A DNA stretch of 64,000 nucleotides from an uncultured Spirochaetota bacterium (GTDB taxonomy: Bacteria; Spirochaetota; UBA4802; UBA5550), in assembly GCA_937872225.1 (NCBI GenBank), contig CALMRZ010000012.1, forward strand, positions 44,301 through 108,300, in the 5' to 3' direction. Of the stretch, positions 9,175 through 17,470 are shown in pieces. The first letter of the stretch is position 1. The number at the start of each line of letters is the position of its first letter. Below the pieces are notes generated by a model. That model worked only from the letters and a program-made list of their open reading frames with translations, was not told the DNA's origin and ran no database searches. The position numbers were made by a program, and so were the translations under genes.

Positions 9175-9628
9175 TGATCACGGCACCCTTTTCGAACATG
9201 ATATCCAGTATATAGGCGTCCCGTTTCGAACTGGTCGGCGTATAGGCGATCAGCTGGCCTGAAAACTCGAGGTTTTTATTCTCCTGCAGCATCGATATGG
9301 TGACCGTGCTGTCTACATACAGATGATAGGTGACCTTGATGTTCAGCCGCTCCGCCTCCGTATCTCTTATGATAACGCGGTACTTTTTTTTCAAACTGAT
9401 ATTTTTCTCTATCGATGTCACCACGCCGCGGGCCAGCACAACGGTGTTCAGCCTGTTCTCGATGAAATCGTCCCGCATGATCAGCGGGATGCGCACAAAC
9501 TCGACAAAGAATTTTTTATCCAGAGGAAGGGAATTCTGCTTCGCCGTCTCCTGTTCAGGGAACAGTCTCGCCGGGAAGAACGCCAGCGATGAAACGGCAA
9601 CAAGTATCAGCATGAATCTGAAGGACAT
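9167..9628 (-). CDS. Small secreted protein of unknown function
   Basis: A protein of 153 residues with an N-terminal signal peptide (MSFRFMLILVAVSSLAFF..., cleavage near residue 20-25). The mature part is predicted mainly beta, with a stretch of alternating charged and hydrophobic residues (VVLARGVVTSIEKNISLKKK) that could form an OB-like barrel, although no family is recognised. It sits 12 bases after htrA and overlaps the large TPR protein gene by 8 bases, so translation of the two may be coupled and a shared envelope role is likely. Confidence 0.75.
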   Translation of the reverse strand: MSFRFMLILVAVSSLAFFPARLFPEQETAKQNSLPLDKKFFVEFVRIPLIMRDDFIENRLNTVVLARGVVTSIEKNISLKKKYRVIIRDTEAERLNIKVTYHLYVDSTVTISMLQENKNLEFSGQLIAYTPTSSKRDAYILDIMFEKGAVIIE

Positions 9629-9640
9629 AAGGCACCGCCA

Positions 9641-10921
9641 TTATTCATTTAATTGTATGTCAAAGACGCGGGATTCTCTGCTCACGGTCATGGTACCGAT
9701 GCGGGAGCCCCCCTGGTCGAATATCCGTATGAATGAATCCAGCGAAGAAACCTTTCTGCCGTCCACCGACAGAATGACGTCCCCCTTGTGCAGGTTGTAG
9801 ACAATGCTCTTCGGCGAGACATCGGATATGACCACGCCGCCGGTCCGGGAGTTTTCATCTATCTCGATGCCGTAGCGCATGAAGAGCCTGTTCATGCCGT
9901 CACGGATTTTCTTGTAAACCATGCGTTCCCGCAGCACCAGGCTGACACGGCTGACGTGTCCGTCCCTGGCCAGCAGTATATCGATCGACGTGCCGACCGG
10001 CTTGTTCCCCACCGACCTGATAAGGCTTCCCAGGGTCGTGATTGTTTCCCCGTCCACTTTTCGTATGATATCGCCGGGCAGGAGCCCGGCCGATTCAGCC
10101 GGCGAATTCCTGATGACGGATATAATTTTAAGATACCCTCCTTCTTTTTCCAGGCCCCTGTTCTCTTCCTTGACCAGGAACCCGATCCATCCCCGCCGGA
10201 CCCTGCCGTGACGGATAAGTTCACGGCATACCTGTTTAACGAGATTGGAAGGGATGGCAAAACTGATGCCCTGGAACCCGCCAGAATCTGAACGTATCGC
10301 CGTATTGATGCCCACCAGCTTGCCTTCCAGGTTGATGAGGGGGCCGCCGGAATTTCCCGGGTTGATTGACACGTCGGTCTGTATGAAATCCTCGATATCG
10401 GCAAAGCCGATATTGTCCCTGCCCTTTGATGAAACGATGCCGCTGGTAATGGTCTGCCTCAGGCCGTAGGGGTTGCCGACGGCCAGGACCCATTCGCCTC
10501 CGGAAAGCCGGTTTGAATCTGCGAAGACCACCGGCCGCAGCCGGGAGCCGTCAAAGGAGCGGATCTTGAGAAGGGCAATATCCGTCTTCTGGTCGGCACA
10601 ATAGTATTTCCCGTTTTTGAACTTTTCCAGTTCAAGCTGGACGCCGTCGTTGAAGAGGACCTGGAAATAATCGCCCTTCATGACCACGTGATAGTTGGTG
10701 ACCACATACCCGCCATCGATGATCGTGCCGGAACCGTACGCGACCTTCCGGTAATTACCGTTCTTCCCGTCTTGCTTTTTTTCATATATGGATATGCTGA
10801 CCACCGAGTTCCTGACCGAATCCGCAGCCCTGATGCATGCGGCGTTGAAATCATCCGTGCCCGCCGACACCCCGGTTGCGGATAACAGGAACGCGGCGAG
10901 GGCGCTAATCGGCAACCTCAT
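9641..10921 (-). CDS. HtrA/DegP-family periplasmic serine protease with two PDZ domains
   Basis: A protein of 426 residues from the start at 10921, chosen because GAGGAG precedes it and a signal peptide (MRLPISALAAFLL...SAG) begins exactly there. The longer reading frame up to 11023 lies inside the amidase gene. Catalytic triad: His78 (TNYHVV), Asp114 (KTDIALLK) and Ser191 (NPGNSGGP). PDZ1 (about 235-325) and PDZ2 (about 345-425) follow. Family members degrade or refold damaged envelope proteins. The start overlaps the amidase stop by 17 bases, so the two are translationally coupled. Confidence 0.94.
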   Translation of the reverse strand: MRLPISALAAFLLSATGVSAGTDDFNAACIRAADSVRNSVVSISIYEKKQDGKNGNYRKVAYGSGTIIDGGYVVTNYHVVMKGDYFQVLFNDGVQLELEKFKNGKYYCADQKTDIALLKIRSFDGSRLRPVVFADSNRLSGGEWVLAVGNPYGLRQTITSGIVSSKGRDNIGFADIEDFIQTDVSINPGNSGGPLINLEGKLVGINTAIRSDSGGFQGISFAIPSNLVKQVCRELIRHGRVRRGWIGFLVKEENRGLEKEGGYLKIISVIRNSPAESAGLLPGDIIRKVDGETITTLGSLIRSVGNKPVGTSIDILLARDGHVSRVSLVLRERMVYKKIRDGMNRLFMRYGIEIDENSRTGGVVISDVSPKSIVYNLHKGDVILSVDGRKVSSLDSFIRIFDQGGSRIGTMTVSRESRVFDIQLNE

Positions 10922-12332
10922 CAAAATAACTCCTCGTGTCCGGCATCCTGTATTTGCTGTAATCAATTCCTTTCCCCCTGGGGGCATATTTATAATTCGT
11001 TTCTTTCGGAGCAAGCCCGGCAAGCAGCGAAAAAACTCCCACCGCGATACCCTCCGCTATTTCATTCTGTTTTTTCGTCAGCAGCAAACGGTCCCTGTTC
11101 CTGTTCAGATACCCAAGTTCGATGAAGGCGTTAACGGCGTTCACATGAAGCGGCATGATCCAGACGGAAATGTAGCTTTTGCCCGGCTTCTGAAGGCGGT
11201 TGTCATCGCCATGGAGATACAGGGAATAGCATATATACCTGACGATCTCGTATGACGCGTAGGCGTTGTCGCCCCCGAATCCTTCCTCTCCCCCGTCTCG
11301 CCGGTACCGCTCATAGGGCGATCTTTCCCTGTCCCAGAACCTGCCCTCCGGGACAAAAGTCTCATACGTCGGGGCGTACCGGCTCATGGGAATTTTATAC
11401 CGCGCCGCGTGCTCCCATCCCTCCGCATCGGCATAGTTCCACCTGACCATGTTGTACCGGTAGCCTTTAAAATTGGACCGGTCCGATTCGAGGTTTTTTC
11501 GCAGGGGGTAACCGGTAAAATAGATGGAGGTGTCGTTCAGGAACCAGTCAAAGTCGGAACGCGTGGTTTCTTCAATGAACCATTCCCGGTAGGGGCTTTT
11601 CGTGTAAAATTTTTTGTTTTCCCGGTTACCCTTCAAATAGTCAAGCCCCTGCCGGAGAAAGGAATAGGGCGGGATAATGACCGGGTTCATCCCCTCGAAA
11701 TCCCGCGGTGCGTCCCTGGCCAAGTGAAGCGAAACGACCAGATGGGGTTTCAGCGCGTTTATTCTTGAAATGCGCCCGGGCTGCATTTTTCCGAACAAAT
11801 CGGGATAATCGAAAAGCCGGAAGGGAGCGTTCGGATCTTCAAGATCATCCGCCTCGTCCTCGGTAAGGGACCGCCCCCTGCTCATGTAGGTATGAACCGT
11901 TATTTTTTGCGGGGATCCATCCGCATACCGTTCCAGCAGCCGGTAAAATTTCTCCCTATTGCCGCCCGGGGCCAGGAGCTTCAATAATTTCTCGGTCTTC
12001 TTCGCTATACTGTAGACTATTTCCCTCTCTTCCAGCCCCTTCCGGGCCGCCCCCTCCTTGAAATAATCGAGATATCTCCGGTACATCGTGTCATACCGGT
12101 CACCGTGGACCGACATGGGATTCCTGCCGGTACCGCCATGGCCGGGATCGATGACCACCCTGAAGGTGGGGAACTCCTGAATGCTGGTCATCGACGGCAT
12201 CATCAAGAAAAACAGGACGGCAACGGGAATCAGCATCCAGGGTTTCAGCAGGAGGTTAACCGCGTAAAAGTAGCATTCAATTGCATGATACTTGATAATT
12301 TCTATTTTTTTTCTGGGAACCGGCATGGGCAC
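10905..12332 (-). CDS. N-acetylmuramoyl-L-alanine amidase (Amidase_3 type)
   Basis: A protein of 475 residues with one N-terminal membrane segment (about 32-46). The catalytic domain starts with VVIDPGHGG (about 58-66), whose His is a zinc ligand. A second conserved stretch, VVSLHLA (about 200), and a late Glu in AFIELGYLNR (about 410) complete the usual zinc-site and catalytic positions. These enzymes cleave the bond between the glycan strand and the stem peptide of peptidoglycan. It is longer than typical AmiC-like enzymes because of inserts between the motifs. It appears to be the first gene of the operon with htrA. Confidence 0.88.
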   Translation of the reverse strand: MPMPVPRKKIEIIKYHAIECYFYAVNLLLKPWMLIPVAVLFFLMMPSMTSIQEFPTFRVVIDPGHGGTGRNPMSVHGDRYDTMYRRYLDYFKEGAARKGLEEREIVYSIAKKTEKLLKLLAPGGNREKFYRLLERYADGSPQKITVHTYMSRGRSLTEDEADDLEDPNAPFRLFDYPDLFGKMQPGRISRINALKPHLVVSLHLARDAPRDFEGMNPVIIPPYSFLRQGLDYLKGNRENKKFYTKSPYREWFIEETTRSDFDWFLNDTSIYFTGYPLRKNLESDRSNFKGYRYNMVRWNYADAEGWEHAARYKIPMSRYAPTYETFVPEGRFWDRERSPYERYRRDGGEEGFGGDNAYASYEIVRYICYSLYLHGDDNRLQKPGKSYISVWIMPLHVNAVNAFIELGYLNRNRDRLLLTKKQNEIAEGIAVGVFSLLAGLAPKETNYKYAPRGKGIDYSKYRMPDTRSYFDEVAD

Positions 12333-12496
12333 TTATTGCTCGTCACATCAGATAATTGTGCAACTATTATACCTGTTCACTATAAATTCTATTACAATTT
12401 TACGCCTTTTCCTAATTTTTAATTTTCGGGACGGCAAACTGCGGATTCACCGGCATACGTCGAACCGGCTGACATGGAGGATTTGACATGGAGACT

Positions 12497-12541
12497 GCCG
12501 GAACAAAAAAAGGGGGATGACTCCCCCTTTTTGGTTCCGGC
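12497..12541 (-). terminator. Rho-independent terminator, possibly bidirectional
   Basis: A long inverted repeat, GCCGGAAC/GTTCCGGC enclosing A-run + GGGGGA/TCCCCC + T-run, just downstream of the 12555-13334 gene on the minus strand. The A and T runs lie on both sides, so it could also act in the plus direction. Confidence 0.85.
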
Positions 12542-12554
12542 ATGAATGTTTGAA

Positions 12555-13334
12555 TTACTTTTTGGTCTCTTCTCTCTTCTCGGCAAACAGCCTGTTCATG
12601 TTGTCGGCCTTGGCAACCTTGTATTTGTCATGGATGCTCTTTCTTTCATTTTCATCCTTAGCGAGGGCCTCCAGGATGGAGATGCCATAGGCCCGGGACA
12701 CGCGCAGGTGATAGATGGCGCCGGAATAGTATTTGTCCTGGGCCGCAGCCTGGGCGTCATCAAGCTGGCCGTAGGCTACTTTCAGTCTGAGATGATTATT
12801 GGCAAGCTGATCGGCCTTGTCCGGGTCGATGCGGGAGCTGACATCCAGGTGAAGCAGGAGGACCTTGCCGGCGCACTCGTTCAGCAGCTCTTCATCCTGC
12901 TTCTTGTAATCCTCTATGATGGTTTTGTAAAGTTCGCGGATGGTGTTCAGGTTCTTCTCCAGCTTGTCCCTGGAATAAATCATATTGCGCTTGTAATACT
13001 GTTCCAGACCGTCCTTGTACTGGTTATAGATTTCCTGGTATTTCGAGTCCCAGCCTTTGCCGGAATTGTTTTTTACCAGCACATTAAGGAGATATATATC
13101 CTCAAGGTTTCTCTTCATTAACTTTTCGACAACTTCATTGGCGTGAAACTTGGCAAGATAGTCGTCTTCCGGTCTGGTTGATTCATCATAGTCCTTGCTC
13201 CGGTAGGAACCATCGGGCATTTTCTTTATGCCGTCGTCCTTCTTCTCCGCCGTCTGCTGCGCGAAAGCGAGAGAAAAAGCAAAAACGCTTACGATAATAA
13301 GCGACATAACTTTACAATACCTTCTCATCGTCAT
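12555..13334 (-). CDS. Secreted, helical, charged protein of unknown function
   Basis: A protein of 259 residues starting MTMRRYCK, chosen because GAGGAG is 7 bases upstream of ATG 13334 and the signal peptide (LIIVSVFAFSLAFAQQ) follows at once. The mature part is almost entirely alpha-helical with many Lys, Glu, Asp and Tyr (YKDGLEQYYKRNMIY, IIEDYKKQDEELL), and the last 100 residues have a TPR-like helical rhythm. No family is recognised. It is monocistronic by layout: a terminator lies 14 bases past the stop and 179 bases of AT-rich DNA lie upstream, presumably with its promoter. Confidence 0.75.
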   Translation of the reverse strand: MTMRRYCKVMSLIIVSVFAFSLAFAQQTAEKKDDGIKKMPDGSYRSKDYDESTRPEDDYLAKFHANEVVEKLMKRNLEDIYLLNVLVKNNSGKGWDSKYQEIYNQYKDGLEQYYKRNMIYSRDKLEKNLNTIRELYKTIIEDYKKQDEELLNECAGKVLLLHLDVSSRIDPDKADQLANNHLRLKVAYGQLDDAQAAAQDKYYSGAIYHLRVSRAYGISILEALAKDENERKSIHDKYKVAKADNMNRLFAEKREETKK

Positions 13335-13513
13335 AATAATTCTCCTCGTAAAACTGTATTTATTCAATTCTTAATTATTAGGCACCGTAAAACCTTATAG
13401 GGTAAGGGTAAATTAATTAATAAATTATAAATTATCAACCATTTTTTTATATATCGTATTAATTTCCATGCAACTTGATTCATTTATTGGTAAATAACCC
13501 AAAATAAATTATG

Positions 13514-14851
13514 TCACGATATCAGCAGTATCCTCACGTCCATCGTGTTGGTGTTAGTCGGTCCGGTCCTGATCAGGGTTCCCAGCCTTTCATGGAAATG
13601 ATATGAATCATTGGTATCGATGTAGTGCCGGATATCCATTCCCCGTTCCCGGGCTTCTTTCAGGGTACCGCCGTCGGCACAGGCGCCTGCCGCGTCCGTT
13701 GGCCCGTCGCTGCCGTCAGTGCCGATACTTGCCATCGTCACCCGCTCCAGCCCTTCGATGTGCACCGCCGCGTGCATGGCATATTCCATATTTCTTCCGC
13801 CCAGACCGTCGCCGGTGACAATGACCGTGGTCTCGCCGCCGCTTATGACGCACGCCGGCGCCGGAACCGGATTGGAGGAAGCGAGAATCTCACGGGCGAT
13901 ACGGGCGTGCCATGCTGCGGTGTCCCCGGTATCGCCTTCTATCATCGAGGACAGGATGATGCTGTTGTATCCCCGTGAAACAGCCTCATTCCGCGCCGCC
14001 TGGAGCGCTATGATGTTCGAGGCCACTATCAGGTTCGTGACCTTTGCGAAAACAGGGTCATCCGGGCCGGGATTCTCTTCAATATCTCCCCGACAGCCGG
14101 CTCTGATCCGCCCGGCTACCGTGGGCGGCACCTTTTCTGAAAGGCCGTATTTTTCAAAAACATTCCATGCATCGCGAAAGGTCGACCGGTCAGGCACAAA
14201 AGGCCCCGATGCGATGACGTCCATGTTGTCTCCCACAACGTCGGAGATCATGAGGTTGATCACCGTGGCGCCTCCGGCGGCCTTTGCCATGTTCCCGCCC
14301 TTAACCAGGGAAAGGTGCTTCCGCACCGTGTTGACCTCATGGATACTTGCCCCGCATTTCAGCAGGAGCGAGGTCGTCTCCCGCTTGTCCTCAAGGCTGA
14401 TCGGGTCCGGCGGAAGCGGCAGGAGGGCCGAACCGCCGCCGGAAATCAGGGATATGACCAGGTCGTCACTCCCGGCGCTGTTCAGCAGTTCCACTATCTT
14501 TTTGGCCCCGTCGACCCCGCTGGAATCAGGAACGGGGTGGGCGGCCTCAATGATCTTTATCCTTTCAAGCCTGTCCGTGTAGCCGTATTTCACGCAGATC
14601 AGCCCTGTATCAACGCGGTCGCCGAGGAGCGTCTCCACAGCCCGGGCCATGGCCGCCGTCGCCTTTCCGGCGCCGACGACGAGCACCCGTGAATAATCAC
14701 CGAGACGGTATTCTTTATAGATATGTCCCCCGTTAAACAGCCGGAGAGCGTCATCTTTTCGTGTAAGGTGGGCGTCTACTGCGGCCACAGGATCTACCGC
14801 GGCAATGGCTGCCGTGTATATGGCTTTGAGATCATCCCTGATCTTCGACAT
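13514..14851 (-). CDS. Glycerate 2-kinase (MOFRL family)
   Basis: A 445-residue enzyme of the GckA/TtuD type, which phosphorylates D-glycerate to 2-phosphoglycerate with ATP. Visible are the DUF4147 N-terminal domain with the glycine-rich VVGAGKATAAMA (about 55-66) and ISGGGSALLPLPP (about 137-149), VRKHLSLVKGG, and the C-terminal MOFRL domain with SIGTDGSDGPTDAAGA. Length fits the family. Downstream of a sodium/solute symporter on the same strand (81 bases apart), so uptake and phosphorylation of a glycerate-like acid may be linked; this is inference. Confidence 0.93.
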   Translation of the reverse strand: MSKIRDDLKAIYTAAIAAVDPVAAVDAHLTRKDDALRLFNGGHIYKEYRLGDYSRVLVVGAGKATAAMARAVETLLGDRVDTGLICVKYGYTDRLERIKIIEAAHPVPDSSGVDGAKKIVELLNSAGSDDLVISLISGGGSALLPLPPDPISLEDKRETTSLLLKCGASIHEVNTVRKHLSLVKGGNMAKAAGGATVINLMISDVVGDNMDVIASGPFVPDRSTFRDAWNVFEKYGLSEKVPPTVAGRIRAGCRGDIEENPGPDDPVFAKVTNLIVASNIIALQAARNEAVSRGYNSIILSSMIEGDTGDTAAWHARIAREILASSNPVPAPACVISGGETTVIVTGDGLGGRNMEYAMHAAVHIEGLERVTMASIGTDGSDGPTDAAGACADGGTLKEARERGMDIRHYIDTNDSYHFHERLGTLIRTGPTNTNTMDVRILLIS

Positions 14852-14932
14852 TCACATACCCCGGTGGGCCCCATGGGAGGGGAATGGTAACATGACATCA
14901 TTAATGATACAGCATTATGGCCGAAAAGTCAA

Positions 14933-16732
14933 TCAGGAATGCCGCATGCTATCGGCCATGATCCCTTTCTTATCTTTTAAGCGATATGCCAGGATGAAGA
15001 AGAGAATTACCGCTGCGGCCAGGAGAACCATTCCCCGTACATACGATTGAAAGATCAATTCCCCTATCGAAAAGAGAGAAGTATAGACCAGGGCAATCCC
15101 GAGTATCCAGTCCGCCAGAAGCCGCCACAGCGGTTCCGCCGCGACAATGCCGGCGGCGCATTCTTCGCGGATTCTCCGCCACCCGGGGCCGCCGGGCAAT
15201 ACCCGTCGGTAGAATGCGCCCAGCTGCTCCTTTGCAACCGGCTTCGTGACCACCGTGACACCGATCCACGAGAGTGTGGTCACCCCGGCAATGAAGAAGA
15301 GACTCTCGGGAAATTTTATGAAGGGAACATACGTTTCTCCGGGATGGGCTATGCGGAAAACAAGAAGGGGCACGCCGTAGGCGAAAATCGGCACGACCAT
15401 GGCCACTATTTCCGACCACGCGTTGATCCGCCACCAGTACCATCGCAGGATGAGCACCAGTCCGAGGCCGGCGCCGCACTCAATGATGAACTCCCAGGAG
15501 CCTGATATGCTGTTCATGACCCTGATCACGAGGCTTGACAGTATGACCAGGAGGAGTGTGACGATCCTCGAGACCAGAACATAGTGTTTTTCATCGGCGT
15601 CCTTTTTGATAAACCGCTTGTACAGGTCATTGATGATATAGGAGCTCCCCCAGTTGAGGTGCGTCGCTATGGTGGACATGTAGGCGGCCAGGAACGCAGC
15701 CACCAGGAACCCGAGAAGCCCCGGCGGCAAGTGGTCCCGCATGGCCATGATGTAGCCGTCCCGGGGATACTCCAGTCCCGGGTAGAGGACGAGGGATGCG
15801 AGGGCGACGATGATCCACGGCCAGGGCCGCAGGGCATAGTGGGCGACGGCAAACCAGAGGGTGGCCAGAAGGGAATGGCGCTCGTCCTTTGCGGACATCA
15901 TCCGCTGGGCGATGTACCCACCTCCGCCCGGCTCGTTGCCGGGGTACCAGGACGACCACCACTGGACGGCGATATGGGCGATGAAGGCCGTCGCGGACAG
16001 GGTCATGATCCCCGTGGCAGCGCCGGATGCGCTGAAGGACACCGCCGGGAAAAAGCTGAACACATGGGGCGGGAGGGACTTCATGAGGCCCCGGACGCCC
16101 CCGATTTCAGGGAGACCGGTGACGGCAACTGCCAGCATGATGCACCCCGCCATGGCTATGATGAACTGGAACATGTCGGTGAAGGCGACGCCCCACAGTC
16201 CCGAGATCGCGGAATATATGCCCACGATGATCATGGCCCCGATGATGTAGAGCAGCACCGAGTCCTCCTCGATTCCGAAGATCACCCTCAGGATCGACGC
16301 CATGGCCAGGTTGACCCACCCCATGATGATGACGTTCATGAAAATGCCCAGGTACACGGCCTTGAACCCGCGCAGGAAGGCCGCCGATTTCCCGGAATAG
16401 CGGAGCTCGATGAACTCCACGTCGGTGAGGATCCCGGCCCGGCGCCACAGCCTGGCGAAAAAGAAAACCGTGAGCATTGTCCCGGCCACCATGTTCCACC
16501 AGAGCCAGTTGCCGGCAACGCCGTTCTTCGCCACCAGCTCCGTGACGGCCAGGGGCGTGTCCGCGGCGAAGGTCGTCGCCACCATGGTCGTACCCGCAAG
16601 CCACCAGGGCATCTTCCTTCCCGACAGGAAAAAATCCTCCGTGCTCTGGCCCGCACGCTTCCGAAAGCACAGGGCGATGGCAATGCTTCCGGCGAAATAC
16701 AGTACGATGAGGATGATGTCTATAGGGGCCAT
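14933..16732 (-). CDS. Sodium:solute symporter (SSS family)
   Basis: A 599-residue polytopic inner-membrane protein with about 13-15 hydrophobic segments. The early part carries SSS-family features: FFLSGRKMPWWLAGTTMVATTF (about 33-54, split here as two motifs around SGRKMPWW and TTFAADTP) and the following VAGNWLWWN. The family couples Na+ influx to uptake of sugars, amino acids or organic acids. Substrate cannot be read from sequence; the glycerate kinase next door hints at an organic acid. The ATG at 16732 begins a typical first helix (IDIILIVLYFAGSIAI). Confidence 0.9.
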   Translation of the reverse strand: MAPIDIILIVLYFAGSIAIALCFRKRAGQSTEDFFLSGRKMPWWLAGTTMVATTFAADTPLAVTELVAKNGVAGNWLWWNMVAGTMLTVFFFARLWRRAGILTDVEFIELRYSGKSAAFLRGFKAVYLGIFMNVIIMGWVNLAMASILRVIFGIEEDSVLLYIIGAMIIVGIYSAISGLWGVAFTDMFQFIIAMAGCIMLAVAVTGLPEIGGVRGLMKSLPPHVFSFFPAVSFSASGAATGIMTLSATAFIAHIAVQWWSSWYPGNEPGGGGYIAQRMMSAKDERHSLLATLWFAVAHYALRPWPWIIVALASLVLYPGLEYPRDGYIMAMRDHLPPGLLGFLVAAFLAAYMSTIATHLNWGSSYIINDLYKRFIKKDADEKHYVLVSRIVTLLLVILSSLVIRVMNSISGSWEFIIECGAGLGLVLILRWYWWRINAWSEIVAMVVPIFAYGVPLLVFRIAHPGETYVPFIKFPESLFFIAGVTTLSWIGVTVVTKPVAKEQLGAFYRRVLPGGPGWRRIREECAAGIVAAEPLWRLLADWILGIALVYTSLFSIGELIFQSYVRGMVLLAAAVILFFILAYRLKDKKGIMADSMRHS

Positions 16733-16814
16733 GGTACTACCTTATCGTTGAATGATGCGCGGTGGGTCCATCAGCAGGCCGATTACGGGCCTTCCGGTGT
16801 TCTAAGAAACAGCA

Positions 16815-17273
16815 CTAATGCATTTCTTTGAAATAAAAATCGATGTCAAAGCCGCCGAATTTCGAATTGAAAGAAAGGTTGATATTTTCATAGAGCGTTT
16901 TTATCGAAATCGGGTCGTCGTTGAATTCCGGCGCATTGAGCTTGATGTCATGCTTGAGAAACTGCATCTGGTTGGCGAAGGTCCCGGTGATCAGGTTTGC
17001 CAGCTCGCCAGCGACATCGCCGTGATACTTGCGGATTGTCTTAACGTCATCGGAATTGATGAACTTCTGCGTAATGAGGTCAAGGGTCTTTTTTGGAAGG
17101 TTAATGATGATCTCGCCCTTCATGGTGCCGTTTATCTCGACCACCACGAGGGGGTCCTTGGCCCTTGACTGGGTCTCGAACACCTCCTCCACCGAGGTAT
17201 CCCCGAGGAAATTCTTGAATATGTGATTAACGGAACGTACCAGATATCGGGAGTATCTATCTGTATCGATCAT
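16815..17273 (-). CDS. cheX: CheX-like chemotaxis phosphatase
   Basis: A 152-residue CheC/CheX/FliY-family protein. In spirochaetes CheX dephosphorylates CheY-P to terminate the tumble signal. The signature ExxN is seen as GELANLITG (about 91-99), preceded by a beta-rich stretch (VVVEINGTMKGEIIINLP). It is an orphan, with no cheA, cheY or flagellar gene in the window. Upstream bases 17274-17400 separate it from alaS. The family assignment is firm; that it acts on CheY is family knowledge. Confidence 0.82.
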   Translation of the reverse strand: MIDTDRYSRYLVRSVNHIFKNFLGDTSVEEVFETQSRAKDPLVVVEINGTMKGEIIINLPKKTLDLITQKFINSDDVKTIRKYHGDVAGELANLITGTFANQMQFLKHDIKLNAPEFNDDPISIKTLYENINLSFNSKFGGFDIDFYFKEMH

Positions 17274-17413
17274 TCACATACCTCTTGGCCGAAATGGTGT
17301 CGCTGATTCATGGCGGGTTCACGCCACTTCACTAAATGTTATGGTGAAACAACTACTATTGGAAAAACATCCTGTCAATACCTTTTACAGGTTATGTCTC
17401 ATAAAATATACCC

Positions 17414-17443
17414 AAAAAAGCGCGCCCCGAAGGCGCGTTTTTC
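17414..17443 (-). terminator. Rho-independent terminator after alaS
   Basis: CGCGCC and GGCGCG arms around a short CCGAA loop, with a run of A on the left and T on the right. It lies 28 bases beyond the alaS stop (minus strand) and has T-tracts in both directions. Confidence 0.85.
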
Positions 17444-17470
17444 TTTAGCCGACAGCTGCTTAATCCCGGC

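Noticed and set aside
12342..12486. Short plus-strand frames after the amidase start
   Set aside because: They have no ribosome-binding site and overlap the AT-rich leader and terminator region.
13335..13513. Terminator of the glycerate kinase or a small RNA in the AT-rich gap
   Set aside because: Only a weak imperfect stem (CCTTA/TAAGG) is seen, and it lacks a T-run.
15584..16831. 415-residue plus-strand reading frame opposite the symporter gene
   Set aside because: It is the antisense shadow of the SSS gene, with biased composition (His, Gly, Arg, Asp) and no family match.
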